This document shows positions 1 to 8,688 of a stretch of DNA of 12,685 bases, piece after piece. The position numbers and the translations under genes are program-made. The stretch is taken from contig SGPL01000767.1 of the NCBI GenBank assembly GCA_004802705.1, positions 1 through 12,685 of the forward strand. The letters run 5' to 3'. How positions within the stretch are numbered: position 1 is the first letter of the stretch; each line of letters opens with the position of its first letter. The notes under the pieces were generated by a model that was not told the DNA's origin, did no database searches, and saw only the letters and a list, made by a program, of their open reading frames with translations. This DNA is from Bondarzewia mesenterica. Lineage: Eukaryota; Basidiomycota; Agaricomycetes; Russulales; Bondarzewiaceae.

Positions 1-3000
1 CTGTTGGCTCAATGCTTGACATTCAATGATAGCGTTTTTCTGGAGACCGTGGAATGAAATTGCAACATGTGCGTGTTGATTGATCAAAATCATCAAGGCC
101 AAACAAAGTTACGGATTTATTCATCTGACCGTATTCAGTATTAGGGTCTCCTGTACACAAGTCTTGCGACGGCCTTGCGTTCGTCTGACCGTCTGAGATA
201 GATAAACCTGGCGCCTGAGGATGCGGCGGCCTTGAAGCAAAACGCATCGTGACCCATCCAGGTTGGTCTTCTAGATGTAATCATACCCATCTTATCCCCT
301 CCTCGAAATCCGCGATCAGTAAGGCTGTCGCCTCTTTATATCAGGTCCTGAATGGAAGAATTCTTCGAGACTCGATGGGTAACGTGTTGATGTGCATTAT
401 CTGGTCTGTCATCACCAGGCTGCGGCCCCTTAACATAGTATGGGCCTCACATGGTGTTGATAGGGTTCGATCTGTCAATATAGCTCAGATCTCAGAGCTG
501 GCGTATTCTTCTACATTTTCTCTATCGACTCTATCGATACATCATCATCATCATGACTTTTCTTTCAGAATCTAGATCAGAAACAAAACATCAACCTGGC
601 TTCGCCGCCCTCCAATCAATGCCGTACTACCCGTTTCCTTCAAGGCCCCAAGTCCTTGCCGCCAAGTCGACTGCTGAGAGCGATTTCGTCCTTGTCTGGG
701 CGTTTATCGTGATCGAGCGCGGCTATGTCCTTCGCTTTTTGCCTCACACCAAAACCGTTCTATCATGCGGTCCAAGGTAGCATCTCGTCAGGGTCACCAT
801 CTCTGGACATGTCAATGTGGCGCGCGTCAAGTCTCTCGCGTCATGGGTTCATTACCATGCACCTTTGGCTTCAGACGAAGCCCCTCATCCAGGTCCCCGC
901 TGTCGCATTCCACACTCCTTACATTTAATCTTGAATCGAAGGGTCCTCCGCTCGTCCACCTTCCTCGTAATCAAACCGTATCTTAATCCTCGCGCACGGA
1001 ATTCATTTCCCCCATACTTCTGTGTGCTAATACATGCTGGCATTTACGCCTTCCATCCGTTCGAATCATATCCTGTGATTCCTCGCGTTATGTCCACCTC
1101 GATTCCCCCAAAAATTACGGTATCAAGGCCCTTTCCTCGCCTCCGAGTCTTCAAAAGCCTGATTCGTGCCGATTGGGCAGGCATCTCCATATATTGGCTC
1201 CCATAACCTCAGCACTTATGTTTCAGGACTCCTGCTTCTTCATCTTTTCCTCTTTGAGACACGGTGCTCGCTAATATCCTCGCGAATTGACCGCTCTAGT
1301 CGTGCCCCTTAATGATGGCGTCACCGTACAGATTGGAAGGCCACTGGGTAGGCTAGCGCTCTGTTTCGATAATGATTACTCATAAAACCACCACCCCTTC
1401 TATCATTTTTTTTAGGAAACTCTCTTGCTGATTTTATCTGAAGACCGGATGAAGTTGTGTCCTACACAAACCTTGGAAGAGAGTATATATCCAAGTTTCA
1501 CCGGTGTACGCAGAATCCCTATCTTACACGATGTGATACAGCGGTATCACTCAGGTTTTTGCGCCGATCTTTGGCCTCACCTTTCCGCTTTGGCTCTCCT
1601 CTTGTGCATCTGAATCGTCGGCTGTGTGGTGTAACATGTTCGATCCGGAGCATCGCTTGCCGTTGTAGAAAACGGAGCAGGCTACATATCGGACTACCCG
1701 TTCGATCATCCGGTAGCAACATCGGCCCAGTCTATCGGAAGAAAGACCGCACGGCCACCTTTGCTGACCCACTGATTACTTTGTCCGTCCAATTCCCTTG
1801 GCTTCAGCAAGCTCCACATAGAAGTGCTTGTCGCCGCACTTCGCGCACCAGTGCACTCAGTATATCCCCCCGGAGTGATTGGTCGCCCTGCACTTCTGGA
1901 ATTCGTCTTCGTCTCTACAGTTATCGTGTCCATCTGCTGCACATACGTCTACAGAGCGCCGGGCCGTTTTGCGGACACGACTCGCTCTTCTCCGCCCCCC
2001 GCTCAATGCCGGTCACATTGCATCTGTCTGCTTGTATCCATCTGCAGCTCGTTCTGGTTTTCTGTGACTGTTGAAGTACCCGTTAGTCGAGCCTCGGCAT
2101 TGGTGCTTCCAGACTGTATCACACTCTTCCTTTTCCTTCCTTTTTTGTTGACCATCTTATTGCTTTCTGAGCCGTCGTGGGGGTCTCTCTCCTCACCCCT
2201 CTTCATCGCAGATGAACAAGCAAACGGCAAACCGGTGTCTAATTTCCACCGTTCCCTGTCATCAATCTGGGAACGCACTGGCACGACCGAAACATTCCTG
2301 GTCCTCTTTCTTGTCAGCGAGACAGGAGTCATTCTCAGTTCCCCTTTCGAAACGCTGAAGACTGTCGTACGCCGCGTGTCCGCCGACACCTTGAACGTGA
2401 GACATGTGTTCTCGGTCCGCTGACTTGCGACTTGGAGTCCGATCTCGAATTTCTTGGCCCCAGCACCGAAGGAAGAATTGTAATCCTAACCCCGTGGCTA
2501 ATGCCTATGCCCTTCCACTTTCCCTTCCTAGTTGCAGTTTGCGCGCTCCCCTCATCCGCCGGTCTGCTTTATACCCATGTCGTACGGTATCCTCCGTTTC
2601 GATCTCACTGGCCGATGGCTGTTGACATCGTGCATCGGACCGACGCGATCCGAATCCCCGCATGTCTTGTTCACCGAGTACTTATCACTTACTATCTGTG
2701 TTTCATATCCAATGTCGCCATACCGTCACTTCCGCCGCGGCAGAGTCTTGAAAAGCCGTCGGTGACAAAGTACAAAGTTCATTCGAGTCAAACGCTGGAC
2801 GTATGCTCTTAGAAGGGAAATTCCCCCCCACAGCTCGACATCTTATCTTCGAACGCAGCTGCCGTCATAAGAAAATCAAACACATCATCATCAAAACCTC
2901 AATGCAGGAATTCTCCTTCCTCTCTCGCTCCGATTTGGAATTCAATATGTATATCTTTGGTGCGGTATTCTTGTATCTTTGTGAGGACTTTCGCTCACAT

Positions 3001-3182
3001 GCACCCGGTTCTCAAGTTCCATCCCGGGAAGGAACTTACCGAGGCCCAGTGCATGGTGCCTCGGCTGCACGCTAACTTACAGCTCTTAGTCACCGCCGGG
3101 GGACTTGAAGCTGTTTGATCCACGTTCCAATCTCGGCCCTATCTGAGATGCGTGGTTTGGGCTGGCAGGCAAAAGATTTCGA
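1..3182. other. gene-poor region, + strand pyrimidine-rich
   Basis: No ORF here has family motifs, credible composition or a consistent splice structure. Several frames of 120-205 codons overlap one another, as expected where pyrimidine richness makes stops rare on one strand. It contains a (CAT)5 microsatellite at 540-554. It could be a long UTR, a control region of a gene beyond the left edge, or eroded sequence. Confidence 0.6.
3039..3064. repeat. short hairpin between splice-like motifs
   Basis: CCGAGGC ... GCCTCGG forms a 7-bp stem that extends three more pairs (CCA/TGG) past a one-base bulge around a GTGCA loop. It is flanked by two ACTTAC motifs, which are GTAAGT on the minus strand. 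No known element matches. Confidence 0.5.
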
Positions 3183-3276
3183 AGGTGTCCTGGAATAGAA
3201 TGTCCGAGTCGGCCCAGTTTTTCAGCGACCCGACGACGGCTCAGGCTATGTCGGATGTGCATCGCGAGACTTGCTG
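3183..3276 (+). repeat. direct repeat, copy 1 (~94 bp)
   Basis: It starts AGGTGTCCTGGAATAG and contains GTCCGAGTCGGCCCAGTTTTT and GCTCAGGCTATGTCGGATGT, ending at GCGAGACTTGCTGTGTA. It matches 3363-3456 with about nine substitutions and no gaps. A ~33-codon open frame (MSESAQF...) runs through it. Confidence 0.93.
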
Positions 3277-3362
3277 TGTACTTACAGTAAGTCCACTACA
3301 TGACTCCCCATGATGCACTGAAGTGCCGAGACAATGTTCTGATTGCTGTACAGTGAAAAATT

Positions 3363-3456
3363 AGGTGTCCTGGAATAGTATGTCCGAGTCGGCCCAGTTT
3401 TTGAGCGGCTCGGCGACAGCTCAGGCTATGTCGGATGTACGTCGCGAGACTTGCTA
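3363..3456 (+). repeat. direct repeat, copy 2 (~94 bp)
   Basis: The second copy lies exactly 180 bp after copy 1. The same short frame is open (MSESAQF...) but differs at several amino acids and ends in TAA soon after. The spacer between the copies (about 86 bp) is unrelated to the repeat and contains an intron-like GTAAGT...TGTACAG segment (3287-3353). Confidence 0.93.
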
Positions 3457-4265
3457 TGTACAGTGCACAGTGTAAAGCCGGGTCCCTTCCGCGCCATGAA
3501 GGGGACGGGCATGTGATGAAATGGTGCAGTGCTGCACGGTGGCGACGTGGAAGCTGAAGCTGAAGCTGCTTTGAAGCAGGACGATCACGGCGAGCGCGGA
3601 CGCAGCTAACTTATGCACTACAAGCTTAGCTTCCTGTATCACACCGATTGTTTTCTCCGCCTTTTCATCAAATTGACGCAAAAAAAAAAAAAGCAGAGTC
3701 CAAATCCGATAATCAAGTGACCAAACGCGACGCGCTAGCATGCCGTCTGAGCTACTAGGGAAAAAAAAAGGAAAGAAAAAAAAAGAGAGAGAACGAAATC
3801 TTCCCGGCGCCAAAGCACGTCGGACATCGGACAAACTGCCGATCAGCACTTCAGTATACCAATACTAGTGTCCCACCACCGTAACTCATCGCTCGGGATC
3901 TCACTCGGACAGAAAACGACAGATCGACCCTCCCGTTTCAATCGCAACTTACTTATACTGGCCGTCAGATCTTAGTAATTACACGCCCACAAACACTCGC
4001 CTTGCCCATCATTCATGTGCAACCAACCAAATAGATATTAACCTCCGCCCGCGCGGCGATGCGGGATAATAAAGAGAGAGAAAAACATTCTCCAAGCTCG
4101 AGTACAGGAATCAATCCCGAGTCAATCCAATTCGGGGAAGGAGGGAAACAACCGGATACTATGTACTATGATATCGTAAGTATACGCACACACCAAACAC
4201 CCAGTGACACACATGGACATGCGCACATTCAAAATCTATATGGCTATTCGTCAACGGAGTCGTCG
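3457..4265. other. 3' flank of the WOPR gene with A-rich tracts
   Basis: No gene seen. It holds a (GAAGCT)3 run (3550-3567), a 13-A run (3680-3692) and two 9-A runs with purine interruptions (3761-3784). The part nearest 4265 should be the WOPR 3' UTR. I found no exact AATAAA on the minus strand, which is common in fungi. Confidence 0.6.
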
Positions 4266-5316
4266 TCATTTGTGGATCATGCGGGAGTCGTCAAATCGTA
4301 TCGCATTATCGCCCGCCGCCCGCCGCCGCCCGTACACACTACCCACCTCCACCGCACCCGCGCCCTCTCTCTCAAAATCCGAATGATGTTGATGATGATA
4401 TGGATGATGGTACCCACCGCCGTGCCCTCCTTCCCCACCACTACTGCTCGTCGTCGAGTGAGAAAGGGCAGGGACAGGCGATCCGCCACCGTGACTGAAC
4501 ACGCTGGCACACCGCGCACTGTCGAGGTCATCCAACGCCTGCTCATCCTCTCGCTCTCCCACCCTGTGCAGCGGCGCATATGCCGTTGCCGAGACCGAGG
4601 AGGACGGGGAGGAAGACGAAGACGACGCGGCGGCCCACGAGATAGGTGTCGGCGCTGCATACACCGGTGTTGATGCCGAGTACGCGTCGGTGGGGTTCGT
4701 GTACGACCACACGGGCGGGGGCAAGGTCGGCGTGCTCGCACGGGGGTGCGGCTGCGGCAGGTCGTGGATATTCTGGACGATGCTCGAGGGGACCGCGTAC
4801 AGCTGTGTAGCACCACGCTGTTGCTGTTGCTGCTGCCTGGCGACGGCGGGTTCGGGGTAGCTAGAATAAAACCCGTGCAGCGAGGTGCCCGTGTACGGCG
4901 GCGCGGGCGTAGCAGAGCTGTCTCTGTACGCCTGCCTGTTAACCATGGAAATGGAAGAGGGCTGGGGAGCCGCGGCGGCGTGCTCTTGCCAGTGTCGATG
5001 ACGTTGCGTTAGGGGTGGCGGCGGCGGCGGTATTGGAAGAGACGGAGATGGACCGACATGGTAGAGTGCGTGGTGTCCGGTCGGACCCTGAGCGTATGCG
5101 CGGCGGTGCTCGTGGTGCGCCGCGCCGAAGCCGCCCGAATCCAGTGCGTGCATCTCGTGCGGCGTCCGCGGGATGGCGAGCNCACGGTCGGGGACGGCAC
5201 CGGTCTGTGCGGCGTACAACTCGGATGGGAGGGACGTGGTGGAGAGCGGCGTGCTGGGCGAGGGGGACGCGGGGCTGTANTGGCGCCTCTGGCTCTCGGC
5301 TTCTTCGGCATCGTAT
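4266..5316 (-). other. WOPR gene exon 4 (low-complexity C-terminal tail)
   Basis: 349 codons are open without a stop to TGA at 4268-4266. It encodes six Pro near 5017-5034, six Gln at 4818-4835, a Ser tract interrupted by one Pro, a GGEGGHGGG stretch and a His-rich YHHPYHHQHH segment near the end. Two ambiguous bases fall in it: 5182 (codon GNG, residue unknown) and 5280 (codon CAN, His or Gln). No second folded domain is visible. Gln/Pro/Ser-rich tails are typical activation or prion-like regions in this family. Confidence 0.9.
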
Positions 5317-6335
5317 CTGTGAAGAAGAAAATGAATAAGTCGCGAAGCCCACAGTGAGATTTAAGGTTATGTGCTTCTCGAGCAAAAGAGGGGAAGACGT
5401 CACGCTCGCACGTGGCACGAGCGCGAAAAGGAACGAACCGTACGTACATGTGTGCGCGTCCGTCTGGACCGACCTCGATGTGGGGCGGATGGCGAAAGTT
5501 GGTCGCGCGGACCATCTCGGGCGGAATATTGATCGCCATGATGTCCTGCCTGCTCGTGGGCCGCTGCAGCCGACCCTGACGCGCGTCTTCCTCGCGATAG
5601 TACGAAATTAGATGGTGGTCCGTGCCATCGACTTGACCGTGATCGTCTACAGGAGAGAGCGGGGGAAGGAACGGGTCAGTCACGTTGGTCAAAGGTCAAT
5701 ATATGCGGTTTACCCTCTTCGTCAGACCGTTCGGCTTCATAAAGGCCGAGGCCTCTGCGTACCTGCCGACACCGGTGTCGGACCTGCTGCGATGGCGTTG
5801 GACGGGGAGGTTGGAGGAGGAGGGAGGGAAAGAGGAGTTGGACGCGTTCGGGCGTCGCTCGGGCCCGGCACGAGGATTTCCTCGATCGGTGACCTCGCGG
5901 TAAACCTAAGGAACAAGTGCCGCGACGCGAGTCAGAGAAGTCTCTCGACGTGTTTGTGAGTTTGTGCGGCTCGACGGTATGGGTGTTCGCTGGAACACGT
6001 TAAAAGACACTGTTCTTGTTCTTCCCTCGAAACGACTGCAAAAAGAAAAAGAGGGAAGCACTCACGAGAAAATTACCGACGATACGGGAGGGGGACCAAG
6101 AGAGGCCCTCGGTCCAACGGTGGATGCCGCTTTCCTCGACGGAAAAGACGAAAACAGAGCCGCTCCTGATCATGGACCTTCGTTCTGCGTCGTTCAATCG
6201 GCGGGTGATGCGGGGAATAAGCCCTTGGCGGGCGGCCATGATGAGACGCAAGGCGTCGGTAGTCGTCTCCACGAAGCCGACGAAGGGCTGGGCGGTGGAT
6301 TGGGGAGGGGCGGGAGTAGAGGATGTGGCGAACAT
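4266..6335 (-). CDS. Gti1/Pac2 (WOPR) family transcription factor, four exons, apparent one-base frameshift in exon 3
   Basis: Fungus-specific nuclear DNA-binding regulator of the family that includes Wor1, Ryp1, Sge1 and Gti1/Pac2. My model is exons 6335-6066, 5905-5714, 5646-5448 and 5316-4266 (stop TGA 4268-4266), about 570 residues. WOPR box A starts near residue 17 (PFVGFVETTTDAL), runs through LIPRITRRLND, IRSGSVFVF, HRWTEG and SWSPSRIVGNFL, and crosses into exon 2 with VYREV. Box B begins with GLTKR at the end of exon 2 and continues in exon 3 with TITV, DHHLISYY, GRLQRP, DIMAINIPPE, TNFRHPP and VEVG-like HIEVGPDG. The remaining ~350 residues are a disordered tail rich in Ser, Pro, Ala, His, Gln and Gly. 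All splice sites are GT-AG. The ATG at 6335 is the first Met in a frame open back to a stop at 6488-6486. The family call comes from remembered motifs, not a search. The oddity is that joining exons 2 and 3 leaves the frame one base short, giving a stop at 5610-5608 as written. It could be a sequencing error or a recent pseudogene; I favour error because the downstream frame is intact for over 400 codons. Confidence 0.93.
5317..5447 (-). other. WOPR gene intron 3 (131 nt)
   Basis: It starts GTACGT and ends with a pyrimidine-rich TTCTTCTTCACAG. The split codon AT|A (Ile) and the next residues YDAEEAES join the end of box B to the tail in an open frame. The length is within the range of the gene's other introns. 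Confidence 0.8.
5448..5646 (-). other. WOPR gene exon 3 (box B), carries the frame break
   Basis: It is 199 nt, one base short of what the two flanking phases require. The first four codons read T-I-T-V in the incoming frame. The rest (VDGTDHHLISYY through GPDGRAH) reads in the next frame. The switch lies between 5633 and 5632, where AA-GTC would be AAG-GTC if a G had been lost. The donor is CACAT|GTACGT (GT at 5447-5446), leaving two bases of a split codon. Confidence 0.85.
5647..5713 (-). other. WOPR gene intron 2 (67 nt)
   Basis: The donor is GTAAAC directly after AAG AGG, and the acceptor is TCTCCTGTAG with a pyrimidine tract. GTGACTGAC-type branch sequence lies mid-intron. It interrupts box B between GLTKR and TITV. 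An in-frame TGA/TAA follows in the retained reading, so splicing is required. A weaker upstream donor (G|GTCTGA at 5726-5721) would restore the downstream frame but delete conserved GLTKR. Confidence 0.8.
5714..5905 (-). other. WOPR gene exon 2 (box A end, linker, box B start)
   Basis: It is 192 nt, or 64 codons, entered and left in phase 0. It starts VYREVTDRG, which closes box A. A variable Ser/Pro/Arg linker follows, as the family usually has between its two boxes. It ends with GLTKR, the expected first residues of box B. Confidence 0.85.
5906..6065 (-). other. WOPR gene intron 1 (160 nt)
   Basis: It begins GTGAGT and ends TTCCTTAG before VYREV, restoring the conserved NFLVYRE segment across the junction. 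Reading through gives a stop after about 20 codons, so it must be removed. A decoy acceptor (TTTTTGCAG) lies about 30 nt into the intron, but using it leads to a stop. Confidence 0.85.
6066..6335 (-). other. WOPR gene exon 1 (box A)
   Basis: Exactly 90 codons from the ATG to FL. A Thr/Pro/Ser-rich leader of about 16 residues is followed by box A. The donor is CTC|GTGAGT with GT at 6065-6064, in phase 0. The family's usual K-R-W-T-D-G segment reads H-R-W-T-E-G here (residues 72-77). Base -3 from the ATG is C, a weak start context, and the ATG directly follows a CAG that could itself be a splice acceptor. Confidence 0.9.
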
Positions 6336-6392
6336 CTGCGCCGGGGACGAAGACGAGACGGAGTGGGAGAGCGGGTGCGGATGGTGGATGGG

Positions 6393-6510
6393 CTGCGGCG
6401 AAAAGGCAGAGAGAGAACTTAACCGAGCGTGATATGGCCTTGTGATATATATGCGTAAACAAGGATATATAAGTATGTATATTAATTAATCCCGATGGCC
6501 GGTAACTCAC
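6393..6510 (-). other. candidate upstream intron (5'-UTR or N-terminal)
   Basis: The minus strand has AAC|GTGAGT (GT at 6510-6509) and a strong acceptor with a long pyrimidine tract, CTCTCTCTGCC...GCCGCAG ending at 6393. A second acceptor, GGCGCAG, ends at 6336, right against the ATG. Removing 6510-6393 joins an upstream open frame (from an ATG at 6639) in phase with the WOPR frame, so a 43-residue N-terminal extension is possible. The extension is Arg/Gly-rich and unconvincing as protein, so I favour a 5'-UTR intron. Confidence 0.45.
6439..6490 (-). promoter_or_regulatory. AT-rich TATA-like patch upstream of the WOPR gene
   Basis: A ~50-bp AT island in GC-richer DNA contains CTTATATATCC (minus strand, 6473-6463), GATATATATGC and TTAATTAAT. 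It sits about 105-155 bp before the ATG, with a CT-rich run (6406-6420) between, as in many fungal core promoters. The alternative is that it lies inside the candidate upstream intron and is only AT-rich intron sequence. The two readings exclude each other for any given transcript. Confidence 0.3.
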
Positions 6511-6830
6511 GTTCCAATTCTGCCCTTTCGGCCGGCCTTGCCTCGTTTTGGGACTCCTCCTCCGCCTTGGCGACCCCCGGTACCACTCCGCGCCACCAGC
6601 TCCCAGCATTCCCCCTCGCGCCAAGATCCGTGGAGCCACTGCCCCAACAAAAGATAGCCGAGGGCAAAAGGGACCGGGCCTCCCAAAATTTCAAAGCGAG
6701 CGAACTCACTCAAAAAGAGCCGTGCAGCTGTATTTGACTCCGTCAGCCCCTCGGAAGAAAGATGCAAGTGAGGCCCTCGAGCAGTCTGCCCTGCGCGCGA
6801 GTTTTTTCCTAAAGAACGTCCTTTGCGTCG

Positions 6831-7220
6831 ATGGATCCGGAAATCTTATCGCTCGATGCGGTTCGATCGCGTGCAGTCGCAGCAAGAGACGGAGCGGGTC
6901 CCATGCCCCCAGACCACGTCAGGCATCCTCCCGCGTTTCGTCCCCCTCATCATCCCCCTTTCCAGCCTAGCCAACTCGCGCAAAAGGTCACAGCTGGAGG
7001 TTCCCGCAGCAACACCTCATCGTCCTCGCGATTGACACCCGCACTCCCTCAAGCCATCTCAATCGCCGCTGCGGCGCGAGTCGACAGCAAGGACACGGAA
7101 GAATCACCATTGGTTCCTTGTGCCCAAAGGACCCCCTTCTCGCGTGCGGAAGCCATCCACCCTCCATCGGCCCATCCATCCATCGCATCGATACATAGAT
7201 CACGCTCCGATATGCAGTAA
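6831..7220 (+). CDS. hypothetical 129-residue ORF, divergent from the WOPR gene
   Basis: ATG to TAA with a Pro/Ser/Ala/His-rich, probably disordered product: it starts MDPEILSLDAV and ends HRSRSDMQ. It lies about 0.5 kb from the WOPR start on the opposite strand. I recognise no domain, signal peptide or membrane segment. The composition resembles fungal disordered proteins more than most ORFs in this window do, but two other frames over the same bases are also open, which points to chance. It could be a small divergent gene, the first exon of a larger one, or noncoding. Confidence 0.22.
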   Translation: MDPEILSLDAVRSRAVAARDGAGPMPPDHVRHPPAFRPPHHPPFQPSQLAQKVTAGGSRSNTSSSSRLTPALPQAISIAAAARVDSKDTEESPLVPCAQRTPFSRAEAIHPPSAHPSIASIHRSRSDMQ

Positions 7221-8222
7221 TATGCACGGAATCGAGCGCGCGGCGACCTGGAATATGAAAACTTGAGGGACCCTACCATGTTGCACGCACGAGTGTCGCG
7301 TGTCGTTCCTGCAACGAGTTGCCGTTCCGTAACCCCCCTCGTCCGTGTCGCCGGGTGCACCACAAAAAAAGAAGGAACCAAATGAATGACTGGATCCGAT
7401 GAATGAATCGAAATCCATCGAAAACAGCACGCCCGCGAAAGTCGGGCTCGATCGACGTGTCCCTCCTGGTTGTCACCCGCCACTAAGCCGCCGCCTCAGC
7501 TCGTATCGTACTATGTACATGGTCCACATATGTGTTCCTGTCTCGCCCAAGAAACGCGATCCATCCCTCGCACTCTGGCGCACCGGCCGGCGCTGGCCGT
7601 GATTGGGCTGTTTGAAGGAAAAGAAGAGAAGGAGAGACGGGCTTTGTTGACTTGCCTGGGATCGAACCGCGAGGGAAGAAGCCTATCAAGCAAAAAGCCC
7701 CAATGGCACGAACGCCATCAAACCCTGGCGAAGGCCACGTCGAAAAGAAGCGCGCGTAGCGGCGCAGGATCGCGAGCCTACTTTGACTGCAGGGCGTCTA
7801 ACTCCGATATGAGGCCCCCTGCCACCAGCCGCCGGCTTGCTCCCAAGACGAGTCAATAAATACGCAAAAACAAAACCACGCACGCACCCACAACGTGCAC
7901 AGCAACATTCCGTCCACACAATTTTCTCGGGCCCTGGCGCCGTGCAACATCCGTTAGACCGCCTCACCTACCCGAGTACGATACTGCGTCGTATCAACCC
8001 CGGCCGAATCCCAAACTTTGAGCATGAGTTTGAGCTAGATGGGCAATCATCGACATCGCCGTCGGTGATGCATACATGGACTTGAAGTTTACTCATGCGC
8101 GATCGACGCGAACGAGCGCAAAGACTCTTTGGCAGCCCACCAAGGGCCTCCATCGCGGCTCCTTCCGTCTTTCAAACGACAGACTGACCTCGCGGAGCCA
8201 AAATATTTGCAACCCAGCGACC
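7221..8222. other. intergenic stretch, no gene seen
   Basis: Overlapping short frames on both strands show no recognisable product. A GGTTCGATCCC-like match on the minus strand near 7660 was examined and is not a tRNA. AAACTTTGA at 8013-8021 is one base from the reported WOPR-binding core. Confidence 0.5.
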
Positions 8223-8636
8223 ATGACTCTTGTCGCCAGCAGCTCACTGGTACGTACTCGTAGCTCATCTATTCATCTGTCCACAGCTGTCACTCCGCCG
8301 TCGCCACTGTCATCATATCACCTTTTTTTTTTTTCTTACTTTCTCCTTATCTGTTCATTTATGGTTATTATGCGAACTCAGACTCACTGATCGAGTTCCC
8401 CGTTGTCCATTCCGACAGGGTAAGGTTTTCTTCGTGAGTGGGTTCGATGGATACGATAGGATGACGGATGAGGGGTATAGATGGGTTGGTACTAGGCCAT
8501 GCCGCGGCACCTTTTCAAAACCACGTGAGTCTTTCCACTCGCTGCACCTGGCTCCACATCACTCTAATCTCTGATATTTTACGGGCATCGTTCTTCAACC
8601 AGCAAAGTGGCATCAACTTCGAAGCTCCACATTCTA
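8223..8636 (+). CDS. possible small three-exon ORF
   Basis: ATG 8223 gives MTLVASSSL, then donor GTACGT at 8250. The acceptor ATTCCGACAG ends at 8418. Exon 2 (8419-8524) reads GKVFFVSGFDGYDRMTDEG onward to FSKP. The donor GTGAGT at 8525 pairs with acceptor TTCAACCAG ending at 8602, with CTCTAAT as a likely branch site. A short last exon ends in TAG at 8634-8636. All junctions keep frame, but the product is only about 56 residues and matches nothing I know. Chance is a serious alternative. Confidence 0.15.
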
Positions 8637-8688
8637 GCGAGTCAGACGGGCGAATCTCCCAATAACTAAATAAAACTTGAAACACTCG

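Noticed and set aside
1457..2423. Overlapping + strand frames of about 200 codons
   Set aside because: They arise in pyrimidine-rich DNA, overlap one another, and give Ser/Leu/Arg/Cys-rich products with no recognisable motif or splice structure.
3454..3849. Minus-strand ORF with Phe-rich stretches
   Set aside because: The Phe runs are only the translation of the A tracts at 3680-3784, and the frame runs through the repeat region.
4059..5419. Several long ORFs antisense to or in other frames over exons 3-4 (for example + strand 4059-4673, minus 4277-4816, minus 5009-5692)
   Set aside because: They are shadows of the GC-rich WOPR exons or read through its introns; none has family motifs in its own frame.
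7648..7690. tRNA-like GGTTCGATCCC on the minus strand
   Set aside because: The T-stem has mismatches and no matching acceptor, D or anticodon stems are found upstream.
8013..8021. AAACTTTGA, one base from the reported WOPR-binding core (AAACTTTAA)
   Set aside because: One-mismatch matches to a 9-mer are expected several times in 12.7 kb; without conservation or binding data it means little.
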